Shown: one piece after another, positions 1-12,134 of the stretch | Position numbering within the stretch: position 1 is the stretch's first letter | Layout of the letters: each line of letters begins with the position of its first letter | From: Nymphaea colorata | Taxonomy: Eukaryota; Streptophyta; Magnoliopsida; Nymphaeales; Nymphaeaceae | Direction of reading: 5' to 3' | DNA: 64,000 nucleotides | Assembly (NCBI RefSeq): GCF_008831285.2 | Contig: NC_045145.1 | Span: 14,524,040-14,588,039, forward strand | Program-made: the position numbers and the translations under genes | The notes under the pieces: generated by a model | What the model was told of the DNA's origin: nothing | What the model saw: only the letters and a program-made list of their open reading frames with translations | The model's database searches: none

Positions 1-2225
1 AATGATTAGCAACGACATTTTTTAAATTAAACATATCGTATTTCCAATTTTTTATGCGAAAAAAAATTGTCCAAAGCTCTAGATAATATTGTGAACACGG
101 TGGACATGTACCTGCCACACGTCCAGGTGGTACGGGACTCACTAGCCGCCTCTTAAGAGAAAAGGGAAGCGCTTTTGGTCCTACACAAGTTAATCATTCT
201 ACGCGCGTGGGTACTTCTGGTGGTGTCCGAGCACAGGATCAAGATCAAGAGAATTACGCTGACATTGTTCCATCACACCATTAGAAAATCGTCGATATTG
301 ATCAAAAATTAACTGTGCGAAAAAGTTGAGATTTTCTCTCTTAAACAATAGAAATTCAAGAAAAAGAAGCCCTTAATACTTCCATTTCCATTCTTGTATA
401 AAAAAAAATCTCTTTTATTAAAAGCCTACGTAAAGGCATTTACCAAACGCATTAATTCATAAGTGGATCGCATGATAGATGGTTAATTTAGTGTTCCTAC
501 CATCCAATCATTCCTATGAGAAAGCCAATGCTTTTACATGCTCAAAACACTATCACAAACTTCAAATTGTTGAAAGTAACTGTAGAATTTAGATTGTTGG
601 ACTTATACGATCTATGATTATAACTTTTGATGCCGCAAATTCAAGTCATTGAGTTAGATGTGTCGGTCATCTCAACAACTCTACCTAGACATTTAGCAAT
701 AAGGACACTTTGTGAATGTTTGACACAAATTTATGAAACAATGGTTCTCTAAATCTGTATTAATTTTTGTGACAGATTTATGTAATATTCATTAAGTGTT
801 TCTACTAAGTGTTTCTACTGTCAAACGGCCCTTACAGTTCTTATATTCTTATATACTAGCAATGTCTATGCGTGTACACTGTGAAGGCTCTTTATCTTGG
901 TCCATTAAGATATTTCTCACTATCTTCAAACCAACTGTTGGTACGCCCATCTCAACTTAATATATAACCTAAAAGCACCGTAGAGGAAAAAGTGGCCCAT
1001 AAATATGTTTTGGGCTATCATATATCACGATGAAGTCCATACATAATTGCATTCCTAACACAGCAGAAAATTCGGTCTTAACAAACCTGACGAAACATTA
1101 AGGAAATTCCTAAAACCTTCAATAACAGTGTATAATATATAGTTGTTCTTTTTCTTGGTGGCTACATTTTTTTGTTTTTTCTTTTTCTGCACAATTAAAA
1201 TTTAAAAAGGTCCTGTTCACCAACCCGCGTCGGATCAGTTAAAACCTAGTTCAAGGTCATTCAAGAAATTGCATGGTTAAACAATTCAAGAAATTGCATG
1301 GTTAAACAAATTGACCATCTCAGTTACCATGAAACGGTTAGATTCTCTTCAATTATAAGAAGCAGTGGGCGGAGCCATATGTTGGCAGTTGCCCACACAG
1401 CCCCTCAAAGTTTATTTATCTTCATAAATTGGTGTGAACACCTTCAAATATTTGCATGATTATACTACCAAAAATTATAGAAAGTGTAAATAATGAACAA
1501 AACCTTCATCTCGAGAAACCATTCACTGGATTAAGGCGAACAATAATGGTTGGAAGTGGGTGAAAGTGATGATGTTCTTCTAAAGCTCTGTACTAGCCAA
1601 GGTACGTCTGCCTTTTCCATTGTCGGCCCCCACATGAAACTGAGATTCAGTATCCTCCTAACCACTACTATTTCCCACTAGGAATAACTGAAAAGGTTTG
1701 TTTGATGATAATAATCAATTTTCTTAATGGAGGCCTTAGAATCACATGGGATGTTATTTGCCGTAATCTTTCTTATGGGGACAGATCTTTCCTCACTTCA
1801 TTTTGTCCTCTCCGTCCCTCGGAGAGAAAAACAGAGCAACTTGGAACCATACCTTCCTTCTGTTGCTGGTACAATGACATGCAGAAAGCGTCCGATCACA
1901 GAGGACGGGTCGGTACTCAAAGGACATGCAAACAAGACAAAGAAGAAGCCAGTGAGAGAGATAAACCAAACCTCTCCATGTTAATTAACTCTTACTGTAG
2001 ACTCTTGCTTCCTGAATGAAAGGGAGAATAGGAAGGACAAACACGAGAAACCCTCGAACAACGCCATGACAGTGGCGTTCACAACCTTCCCTTCTCACTA
2101 AAACAGGACTTCTTCTAATGGACACTCGACATCGCCATCGACATGGGGATCCATTGCTACCCCAAGCAACCGACTTTACATACACAAGAAAGAAGAAGAT
2201 CAGAAATTATAAAAGGTAGGAAAAA
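1..2225. other. intergenic, no gene recognised
   Basis: AT-rich sequence with only short open frames that look like chance. The one clear structure is a perfect 25-bp tandem duplication at 1259-1308. I see no domain, RNA gene or transposon end here. Confidence 0.5.
1259..1308. repeat. 25-bp perfect tandem duplication
   Basis: A unit beginning ATTCAAGAAATTGCATGG occurs twice head to tail (1259-1283 and 1284-1308) without a mismatch, which suggests a recent slippage or duplication event in non-coding DNA. Confidence 0.9.
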
Positions 2226-2681
2226 TCAGAAGCTGTGTTTGTCATCTTCGTGGTAGAAGCCCAATAGCTCCTCCATTTCGAGATTCTGGAGCATGGGGTC
2301 CTTGTTCTTGAGCAGCCACAGAATATGCTCAAAGAGAAGGGACTCGCAGGGAAGCCTGATCCCCCCATTGCTGGAGAAGCCAAACTCTTCCTCTGCCTTC
2401 TTCAGTAGCGCCCTGAAAATGCTGTGGTTTAGATAGCCGAGGGGGATGATAAATCGCCTCTCCTCGCTGCCGACGTAGACGGCGAGATAGCCCTTGGGTA
2501 CGTGCGATTTACATGCATCGTCGGCGTCTTCGCCGGAATCTACGCTCTCAAACGAGAAGACGCGATATTTGGGTACGCGAGCAGGGGAGGATTCGGATTT
2601 GGGTAGTCGGAAAATGGTAGTCGGTGACTTCAGGTTCCACTTCATCAGGCTCTCAGCCAACCCACCTCTCTGCAACTGCAT
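2226..2681 (-). CDS. SAUR-like auxin-responsive protein
   Basis: This intronless reading frame of 151 codons encodes a SAUR-family protein. The SAUR core lies at about residues 58-125: a VPKGYLAVYVG stretch, then RRFIIPLGYLNH, then a helix with KKAEEEFGF and a closing IRLPCES. In characterised members, SAURs bind and inhibit PP2C.D phosphatases and so activate plasma-membrane H+-ATPases during cell expansion; that role is carried over from the family. The first ATG gives about 57 residues before the core and a short acidic tail after it, which fits the longer SAURs. A second Met at residue 13 is an alternative start. A TATA-like box and a GA/GT microsatellite leader lie just upstream. The frame shows no damage. 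I do not assign a subfamily number. Confidence 0.93.
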   Translation of the reverse strand: MQLQRGGLAESLMKWNLKSPTTIFRLPKSESSPARVPKYRVFSFESVDSGEDADDACKSHVPKGYLAVYVGSEERRFIIPLGYLNHSIFRALLKKAEEEFGFSSNGGIRLPCESLLFEHILWLLKNKDPMLQNLEMEELLGFYHEDDKHSF

Positions 2682-2707
2682 GCCTACTAAAACAACACGA
2701 ACGCAAC

Positions 2708-2763
2708 ACAGAGAGAGAGAAAGAGAGAGAGAGAGAGAGTGTGTGTGTGTGTGTGTGTGTGTG
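2708..2763. repeat. GA/GT compound microsatellite in SAUR leader
   Basis: About 30 bp of GA repeats run into about 24 bp of GT repeats. On the coding strand this is an (AC)n(TC)n tract 27-80 bases before the SAUR start codon, between the TATA-like box and the ATG, so it is probably transcribed as 5' leader. Confidence 0.85.
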
Positions 2764-2797
2764 AGTTAGTACGAGATAGCACTTAGTCTGAGAGGCG

Positions 2798-2806
2798 ATT
2801 TATAAA
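2798..2806 (-). promoter_or_regulatory. TATA box of the SAUR gene
   Basis: Read on the minus strand the sequence is CTTTATAAATC, about 120 bases upstream of the SAUR ATG. A start about 30 bases downstream would give a leader of about 85-95 bases containing the microsatellite. The position fits but is not proven. Confidence 0.5.
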
Positions 2807-5800
2807 GATGACGAGGAGGAATTCATCTGATGGGACGCTGGTTTTCTGCTTCACTTTTTTGTTAGTCATCTATAACATGAGCGACCTATTTTGACTCCAC
2901 AGAGTACACGCAAGCTAAGAAGTTTTATGGAGGCCCTACATTGCAGTTACGTGAACCTAATCCTTTCGAGATTATATCATAACTCTTTTTATAATGACGT
3001 TGCTTACTAAGTGGCAGAAACGCTTGCTTGCCGATTTCCGATTACAAGTTCGATCACAGATTAAAATTGAGTGGGCTAACCTTTGGAGATGCGATGATTT
3101 TGCTCAGATGGACCTACTTCGAGTTCATCGGCATTACTGTTTATAGAGCTTCCTTAAATTATCAGCAGTAAAGCATCAAACTCCTGTCGTTATCTTGCAG
3201 TACACTGCTGCGGTGGCGGCTTCCGCCACCATAGCTTTCATTCTCTCTCTCTCTCGAAAGCAGAGAGTCTCCTGGCCACTTCCTCATAAAAGGGAGAGCA
3301 TTCACTTTTTTTTTGGTGCTTTCCGAGCAGTACTGGATGATGCAATCATCATAAATCCAAATTTCAAAGGTTTCGGGAATCCATGGCTCATCATTTCTCT
3401 ATTGTTCATCTCTCTTTGATCATACAATATTTGACTGGAGAAGAAAACATTGGCTCTAATTCTAATTCGATCTAGATTGTCTCCAATAATCCAACTTGGT
3501 GCAATGCGTATTTCAGGTCCTAATCTGCATTAGATTTAGATTGAGTAGGTTTATATTGTCTTTAGTTACAGGATGTTAGGGGGAAATCCGGTGGACCCTC
3601 GTCACAAAGGATGGTCTCAACCGATCGGACCAGACCGGGCATTTGTGTCGGACCTGGGATCAGTTCTAATTGGATGTATCCTTATCATATTGGATTATTA
3701 CATACTGTAATATCTTTGAATCTGTAACATCTTTGAATGTGACTTTTAAATATATAATTCGAATATAATCTGAATCCAACTTTTAATTTTATATCTGAAT
3801 CAGAATCCAACTTTTAAATAAATAATTACTGAATCCGTACCACATTATAACATGTTTGCAACCAATTTTCAAATGAACACCTTACATATAGGAATTTGTT
3901 CGCAAATGAATCTAAGCATGCATGCCAATGAAAGGGATGTAAACAACATGTCAATGTTGTCTTGCTAGACAATCAATCACATGGAAACATGGATTTGAGG
4001 TGAAGAGAAGCAGTATTTCATCTTACTACCACCCAGTTCAGAACTAAAGCCCTCACCTCATCTTTCTCCGCATCCCTTGCTTTCGGTGTTTTAGGTTGAT
4101 GTCTTTGTTGTAATTCAACTTACATATATTGATGTATTCTCTCTTAGGATATGAGAAGTTAATACTATGGTAACTTGAAATGAAGACTGGTCACCAACTA
4201 ACCTCTGTACCATCCATTGCACAAATACATTGGGAGATGTATACAAACATAGATTCCAATTTGGGTAACGTTGCTATTAGTTATTTTGTTGTCATGTCAA
4301 GGAAGTATGACCAATTAAAGCAGGAGAGAAGTTATTGTGATGAAAGGGAAATAAGTTGTAAAAGGAGCCACGAGACTGAGGCTGTTAACGGACCTAGTCC
4401 CAACTTTGTCAGCGTGTGTGTGGATCCGATTCGGAACAGTTAATTGAATATCTTAGAGGTCAGTTTAGAATCGAATCTGGTACTATAGAAAATGACAAAA
4501 CCACGACCAAACCAAATTGGACCCATCTGCCACCTTGATGGTGGTCATGGCGGTGCTTCCCGTTCACCTCTCTGACAGGCAAGCCACTTCAAAGAAAGCT
4601 CTGTGAAAAGAAATCTAAACACCGAACAGACAGTCGGCCACACCTAGTCACCATATACAGGAGGATTCCCTGTATTCTTCCATTTTGGGCATCTGTCATC
4701 CGATCTGCATTCAATTTGGTAGAATCCAAGGTTCGGCTATAAAGAAAAGGACCCAATCAATGACGGATTTGCAAGTCTGATGAGGCCAGATTCGTCATAT
4801 ACGAAGCTGAATATATGTGCTAGAAACTTAATTAATTTTAACTACTCTGCAGGCTTTTTCAAAGGTACGTAGTAACTGTGAAACTTAATTAAAGCAAGTT
4901 TGTAACATGGTTCCATTTAAAATCGTCCAAGTATGGGCCACAATAATCTACAGCAGCTGAGGACGGATCGAGTCCGGTCATTGCAAATAATAGAAAGATG
5001 TCCCACATTGAGAGAGAGAGAGAAATGCTTTGCTGCTGCTGCTGCTACTGCTTCTTCTGCATCAATGGATCATCTCTCTCTCTGTGACATGATCTGTAAA
5101 AGGCATGCTTAAAAATGTAGAACGGCAGATGTCCTTTCTATTTGGATGAGTAAATACGGTGATGTGGACGGCACATGTACCGCTTACAAGTGAAGCAGCA
5201 GCAACATAATTTTATGTTCCTCTCGTGAATATGTCCATCTCGTTTTCGTGGCAGCTCAATTCAACGTACTCTCCCATTCACGGAGAGAGATAGAGGGAAA
5301 CAGCGAAAGAGAGATTTGTGGAAGTTTCATTGCCACTATAAACATTTACTTTACATGAAGATTATCCTCGCTGTATGAAGAAAAAATCAAACACTGGGTA
5401 GAGGTTGTAAATCCAAGATCATTTCGCTTCTGGTAAGGGAACAAAATCGGGCAGAAAAATCCTACTTTATTTACAATGGAGACAGCATAATCGAGGATTG
5501 GAGTACTTCAGCCACACCAGCTCGCCATTAACCTCTTCCAACTATGTAAAGAAGTTTGAGTAAGATAAACTATCTTCTCATTCTTCTTTCATGCCCTGAT
5601 CTTCAGTGGGTCAGAAAATAATGGGAGACCTGTACGTTTTAATGTAAAAAGATAGAAGGCGCCTCCCCCACCGTGTTTGTGTCTCCTACTATTTTCTCAC
5701 CGTTCTGGTACGCCCCTATACGCGCAAGTACAGATGCCAGGGAATTCATGCCAAGAAATTTCAGAAAGGGAGAGGAAGAGGACGGAACGAAACTGGACAT

Positions 5801-8800
5801 TATATTTGATGGAAACCTTGGAGACAAACGATTGGGCGTTTTCATCACGGTTCTCTCCCGAAAATTGCGCGGCACTGAGACGCTCCCCAAAAACATGGGG
5901 GTGGTACTGTGTGAGGTACGTAGACAGCTTTATTATTATATATAGTCATCATCAGACTAGAATATATATGTCTATATAGTCATCATCAGAATACAAATTC
6001 ACTAAATTTCTTCGCTTCGTTATCGTGCGGGGCTTCACGTAACCTCTCACCAATTCCCTCTCCCTCTCCCGTAGTTGTTCAAATTTTCCTGCGTCAATCT
6101 TCGTAGTTTATAGTGGCAGATATATTCATACAGCTTCTTCATACAACCTTTGAGTAATTACTAGTTAGTAACAATATTCTTTTACTCTCTGGCTTTACAT
6201 GCGTAAATATTTCTGATGTGTTTCAATTCTAGTCATATTCATATTCTTCAAAACGTAGTCCAACCTTCTTGTCAAGATCAAACAGTTCTTGCTCCAACCT
6301 CTCGTCCTCTGCTCCGTCTAAATGAACATCTCAATCATCCTGTTGCATATTTTGTTTTCTTTCTCAGATTAATAATGCTTCCCATGCCCCCATGGGCCTG
6401 CAAAAAACCAAAAGTGAAAGAAAAAGAAGCCATCACAGACAACAAGATCTGACGAATATATCCATGCCGTGCATGTCTGAAACTCCTGTAGTCCTTATTA
6501 TGAGCATAAACTGGAACAAAATAGAAAGAAAAATTAACAAAGCAATAGTTCGCATGCAGGAGATATTTTTGAGATATTTCTGAACTACATTCAACTTTTA
6601 ATCCCTGATAATTACTCTTAACCATCAAACTCAACTTAGTCCACATGATATTGAAGGTCATGCATCTCTGGCGTAGCTTTATGTGATTTTGGTTCTGTCT
6701 TTCAAAACCGTGCGGACCCTGGAATAAAGCATCGTCTTTAAATAAAATTCGCTTGACTTCCCCCTTTATTGTCACCACAACTTTCCCTACTTGATCGATC
6801 AAACTCTCGAAGAGACTATTTGTGATCCAGTTGTAAACTAATCTCAGTTAGGTATATATATCTGTGTGTGTGTGTGTGTGTGGAGTTGGCTTACAGGCTC
6901 AGCCTGGTGTTGGTAGCGGCGAGTCACTGATTCAACTAATAAGGGTGTCATCCCTCTCCCTCCTGAACATTATGTCAATGGGGGTGAAACCAGTGTAGTA
7001 GTTCGCAGGCAGTAAGAAGGGAATGGGCTCCGGCTCTCATGCAACTAGTGAGATATTTCTCCCTCTAACTGAAAAGGGTGTGCGTGTGTATCGCATGTCG
7101 AAACTAGATCTTCTAAGTTACTTTTCTTTGATCTATTAGAGTGCAGCAGTTGGTTATGGAAATTAAGCAGTAAAAGAAAACGAAAAAGAATCGGCATTAG
7201 AAGAGACTATGGTTGAACTAATTCCACATGCAACACATAAAATTTTGTCTTCAGGCTAGTTATGCTCACCATCTCTCAAACAGACGAAGGCTTATATGTG
7301 AAGGTGTCGACTGCAAAAATTACTCCATCCGATTAGTTGATCTCGTTTAGAACGTCATCAATCAAGGAAAATGAGAAGACAATATTACACAAAAACTTAG
7401 CAGGGTCATAGTTTTTACATCCGGTTACCGAAGGGCTGCAAACGGATTTCGATCTAGTTTTAAATGTTGCCGGATTCTCATATTTGTGTCTTAGATTGCT
7501 CCTTCCAGTAATCAAGCCTCTAATTGCTAGCGAGCTGCGAGCAAAAGAACACTTTATTTCCTCTATCATGTTGCTTAGCGCCGTGGCCGAAAGACACGCC
7601 GGTAAACATCGTCGCCGGTAAGCTGTTTGGCGTCGGTCGGAACCGTAAAAGGTTTTGTTGGGACAGCCAAATGCACCCGTCAAGCATCCGCCCGGCAGCC
7701 CACATGCACTGGTGCCCTTATATATGGTGCCCCGCATTTCACGCCTTTTTCGCAAATGAATGGCGCATGAGGTTGACTTGGTTGGATTCGGGTTTAGAGT
7801 TACAACTTATATAATCGGATCATCTATTTATATGATCCCAGACAGATATTAGACCCGGATTTGGATTTGGTTATCAAATGGGATATCCAACTCAGATTTG
7901 ATTACTAACCGGATTTAAATTTCTTTACCAGATCCGACTAAAGGAATCCAAAATTGGGTCGTTGATGGAGCGGAATATCCGATTTCAAAACCATTCAGCC
8001 GAATATGGTTGGAAGACCTGATGCCTTATTCAGCCGAATATGATTGTTTTGGGGCCATGCAACACATTAAAATTAGTTTTGTTGGCTTTAATTTAAATTA
8101 CTTTTTTTTTTCTTTTTTTCTTTTTTCTTACAACACATGGTGCACTATCAAAATAATTGTTTCCCATAAACGACCGGTTATAACCTATTATCATGCTTAT
8201 GCTTTCTATCGATCAACGAAATTAGCAATGCACCTATATGGACGGGAAGAGATAAGCACATAAATTGCTCATCCAAAAGGAGAATAGAATTTCGGCGTTC
8301 TAAATAACCTCTCTGTTTCTCTCACATATTAAATGTATGAACACCTTCCTGCTTTGTTCCTTCGAGATATTGTTGATTACTTGAAGTCGTTTTTGGAAAG
8401 AAAAAGTTTTCTTCCATGTTCTTTCATGACTATTCATTAAGTTGTAAAGCATGTTCGATTGGCAAATTAATTTGCTCCGCTGTTTTCCTTTTGTTCTTCC
8501 ATTTTTCCATATATACCCAACAATCAAAAATTCTCTACGCATTTTATTCACTTTTGTTTTTTTAAGTTCCCTTTTCTTACGCTTCTCGTTATTTCATTTT
8601 TCAAAATTTGAGAAGCACATGAACTCAAGTTTAATTTTTTTTTTTCCTCTCAAGTTCAGGTAAGCAGAAAAAACTTCACCCATCAAACTGCAATTTTAGC
8701 ACTTTAGATTTGATTCTCCTCATCTACCGCTTAATATGAAACACCATAACTTCCTATCGGATTAATTATATATATATATGTATATATGCACAACTCTAAT

Positions 8801-9190
8801 AGGAATAGATGAATTTTTTCCCATATTTATGTAGGAGAGAAAAAGGAGAGGGCAGGAGCAGCGACCTTAAATTAAGTGATTATTAGCTTCTTCTCAATTG
8901 CTAATGAACGTGCGTCTTTTTCTTTGGTCCATTCTCGAAAGGTGCATCACTTGGTTAATTTTTTTTTTTTTTTCAAATCCTTATTAATAGACCTTTGGAA
9001 AAGACGTGATTGATGTATCTATGTTCAATTGTTCATGCGTTAAGATTTAAAAACTTAATTTTCGAAAACAATTAATTTCTCTTAAATCATGAATTTATAC
9101 ACAAATCGTTTTATTGTTAAAATCCGTTAAGCGAATATATGTTGTTTTCTTTAAATAATTTTTATTAATTATTTTTTTTTATTCAGCGTA
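2807..9190. other. intergenic, AT-rich, no gene recognised
   Basis: No coding region with a recognisable domain or good splice structure was found. Short frames on both strands (for example minus 5639-5896, minus 6335-6802 and minus 7333-7755) have no family features and are probably chance. A short TG repeat lies at about 6863-6881. Stretches near 3550-3850 and 7780-8040 are rich in GGAT/ATCC-type words and may be old repeat debris, but I could not find ends. Confidence 0.5.
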
Positions 9191-9374
9191 AATGGTAACC
9201 GAGAAGTTGTTTCCCGCCGTTGCCGTTAATCCTTTTTTCCCGCTTCCTTTTTCATTTGGCCGTGCATTTTCTTGAACCCGCGGCACTGGTGACGACGATC
9301 CTTCAACTGACTACCGGCCAGCGAGGTACTCTCGTTTCCTTCTTTCTCTCTCTCTCTCTCTCCCTCTCTAATCC

Positions 9375-9620
9375 TTGCTCGGTTTTGCTCGCTCAAGCGA
9401 GCAACTCCCTCTCAGAGAGAGCGTTTGGTTCTATAAACCCTCGCTTCTCTGTTCAAGCGAGGGTTTTGCTCCCTCAAGCGAGCAACCATCGTTCAGAGGG
9501 ACCTTCGCTCGCAGAAGCGAGCAATCGATCTCTCGAGCCAGGTTGGGTTTCAGGAACCTCGCTCAGAGCGACGGAAAATCGTCACTCGAGTGATGGTTTC
9601 ACCTCCCTCACTTTGAGTGA
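9375..9620. repeat. cluster of short imperfect palindromes
   Basis: Just upstream of the GCP4-derived exon 1, short inverted repeats come one after another: GCTCGCTCAAGCGAGC, GCTCGCAGAAGCGAGC, TCACTCGAGTGA and CCTCACTTTGAGTGAGG, plus related half-sites. Together they form at least four small hairpin-capable elements in under 250 bp. The region would be promoter or 5' leader of the original gene. Confidence 0.7.
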
Positions 9621-9661
9621 GGGTTTCACCTTCAGATTCTAAAATGTTTCTGAAACTCTCC

Positions 9662-9763
9662 ATCAAGGGTTTCGTCAGAAGATCTTGTTTCTTTTGTTTT
9701 TTCAAATTCTGATCGAGGGTTTCATCCGAAGATCTTGTTTCTCTTGTTTTTTCAGATTCTTTT
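9662..9763. repeat. 51-bp tandem duplication, two copies
   Basis: A unit of about 51 bp containing GAAGATCTTGTTTC and TTGTTTTTTCA is repeated head to tail (about 9662-9712 and 9713-9763) with a few differences. It lies between the palindrome cluster and GCP4-derived exon 1. Confidence 0.8.
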
Positions 9764-10376
9764 GAGATGTCATTCTCTGCAAGCGGTTAAAACGTAGTTT
9801 CACACGCTCACGCCCTTTTTTCTCATTGATTCATTCCGTCAGAGAGGGGAGGGAAGAGGCGGGAGAAAGGAGGGCGGAAAAATGCTGCACGAGGTTCTCC
9901 TTGCTTCTGCTGGGCCACACAGGGGATTTCGTGATCAAGCAGAGGGATCAATCCGGCGAGCTCGTGTTCAAACTATCTCCCGATCTTACCTTCGTTCAGC
10001 CTTCCTGAAGGTAAACCCTAATTTTTGTTATTGTGCCTTCGGCTCCGATCTGATTGTTTGATTTGATATTCCCGATGATATTTTCTTAGTGCGAGATCAC
10101 GTTTGTCCGTTAAAGGTGGCTTATTTGGACCGCTCGAAGTTGGTTCATGTTGACAACATTTAAGGTTGATCCGTTTAATCAACCTTGTCCTACAAGCGCT
10201 TCGAGTCAATCACTGCTTCAATTTCAACCGCGATTTTAGAAAAACATGGATGAATGACAAACCACATTAGTTGTGCCCGTGCTATCAATGCTTTTTCTCT
10301 CGAACGTCCGTTTCTGAATTATTGTTACATTTATCATTGCAGGGATGTTATAGAAAGGCTTGTCCGGTTGGGGCTC

Positions 10377-10867
10377 CAAAATAAAGTAAAGAGGAAAAGA
10401 AAATTTCTGAGGCCAGGAAAACCCTCCGAACTACAGAACATTCCCTTGTTTGAGATGCCGCAACATCTTCACTAAAAGGGAATACGATTTCGTTGACAAA
10501 ATTCCCCATAGGTTGGCCTTTCTTAAATGACAAAACACAGTTCGCCGAATATCCTCTGGCTACTTCAAAAAAGACACTATCATTCCTCAAAAATGGCTCC
10601 AAAAGATAAGTATTTGCAGAAAATATTGGTTTCCTAAGATCATTGAAAGAACGTTTAGAAAGCTTGAAATCTTTTGGCACGCCCATCAGCCACATATTAA
10701 CAAAGCAGACAGACATGAAAAAGCACTTGTGAAGTTTTATTACTGATTAATTAGGAGTATTGGCAAAGATAAACATTTTGCCTTCTCTTTTTCATCAGAG
10801 GAAGAAAAAGGGGGGAAGGAACAACAAAATAAAGTAAAGAGGAAAAAGAAGAAAATTTCTGAGGCCA
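10377..10867. repeat. about 40-bp direct repeat flanking the inverted copy
   Basis: The sequence CAAAATAAAGTAAAGAGG, followed by AAAATTTCTGAGGCCA, occurs at about 10377-10415 and again at about 10825-10867, the second with four extra bases. The two copies bracket the left arm of the inverted duplication, as an over-long target duplication or a template-switch scar would. Confidence 0.8.
10414..10795 (-). repeat. left arm of a 380-bp inverted duplication
   Basis: On the minus strand this segment is nearly the same as plus-strand 11196-11574, including MSVCFVNMWLMGVPKDFKLS, SANCVLSFKKG and NEIVFPFSED. It is therefore an inverted copy of the first coding stretch of the insertion, not an independent gene. 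About 400 bases separate the arms. A transcript through the region could fold into a hairpin with a stem of about 380 bp. Confidence 0.92.
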
Positions 10868-11195
10868 CAGCAATGGGGCATTCTGGCAGCTCGGTGTCTA
10901 GGAGACGATCCCTCTCGGAGGACAAAACACAAATGCGATTCGTGTAAGTCCTGCTGTTTTAGTTGAAGCAGTTAAATGCTGACATCAGCCTTGAATGCAA
11001 GCCGAGCAACGGAAGAACGGTACTTTCAGGATACTGATACCACTCCCCCTTCTTTTTTAATTGTCTCACACTCCCTGTTGAATGGAGATGAAGATGGAAG
11101 GGGATGAAGGAGATCCAAGCTTGGCATTGGTTCATGTGAAGGAAGATGCTTTATCAGTCTTATCATCCATTTGACGTGAGAAGAAGCTCCAACTA

Positions 11196-11574
11196 ATGAA
11201 AAAGGGAAGGCAAAATGCTTATCTTTGCCAATACTCCCAATTAGTCAGTAATAAAGCTTCGCAAGTGTTTTTTCTTGTCTGTCTGCTTTGTTAATATGTG
11301 GCTGATGGGCGTGCCAAAAGATTTCAAGCTTTCTAAACGTTCTTTCAATGATCTTAGGAAACGCATATTTTCTGCAAATACTTATTTGGAACCATTTTTT
11401 AGAAATGATAGTGTCTTTTTTGAAGTAGCCAGAGGATATTCGGCGAACTGTGTTTTGTCATTTAAGAAAGGCCAACCTATGGGAAATTTTGTCAATGAAA
11501 TCGTATTCCCTTTTAGTGAAGATGTAGCGGCATCTCAAACAAGGGAATGTTCTGTAGTTCGGAGGGTTTTCCTG
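11196..11574 (+). repeat. right arm (source copy) of the inverted duplication
   Basis: The matching arm lies within the longer coding-like stretch that continues to 11709, so this copy is probably the original and the 10414-10795 copy the derived one. The arms differ by scattered substitutions and small indels and are roughly 95% alike by eye. Confidence 0.9.
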
Positions 11575-12134
11575 CCTATGCTTGATGATCTGAGCAACAC
11601 TTTTCTCTGCTTTCTTGCTGATCTTGTTACAAGGAAGTCGGTAAAATTTGAGAAAACCCGTCCTCGTTTGGAAAGTGTTATCAAGAAATATCTTCTTATG
11701 ATTTTTTGAAAACCCTATCTCGTTCGAGGATGCTTTAAGACTACAAACCCAGATTATGGAAGCGTTTAGGGATCCAAAGAAAATCATATCCGACTCGTCA
11801 GCAAGTCCTCTACATCTTGTGTTCGTGATGTGGCTGTGATACTACATAGACTGGAAGACTTGTCTCTTCATGCTCTTGATGCAATGAGAAGAAAGCTTTG
11901 CATGTATCCTTGTTCTCTTTATACAGAACCTTGTACAAATCGAACTAAGGAGCAGTTGATTTGGATGTTGAGAAGGAAAATTGGTAAACTTTTGGGAGAT
12001 AGGCTGCCAGATAATCTGGCAAGTGCTCTAAGAGTTGCAAGCTTGTCAATGAAGTTGATGAAAGGGCATTTTGATAGTAGATTGTCAGAGTTTTTTGAGG
12101 TTCCTCATGAAATTGAAGCTTTGCAGAATGAAAT

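Noticed and set aside
10348-10716. Minus-strand open frame of 122 codons as an independent gene
   Set aside because: It is the inverted copy of plus-strand 11196-11574 and loses similarity outside the duplicated arm.
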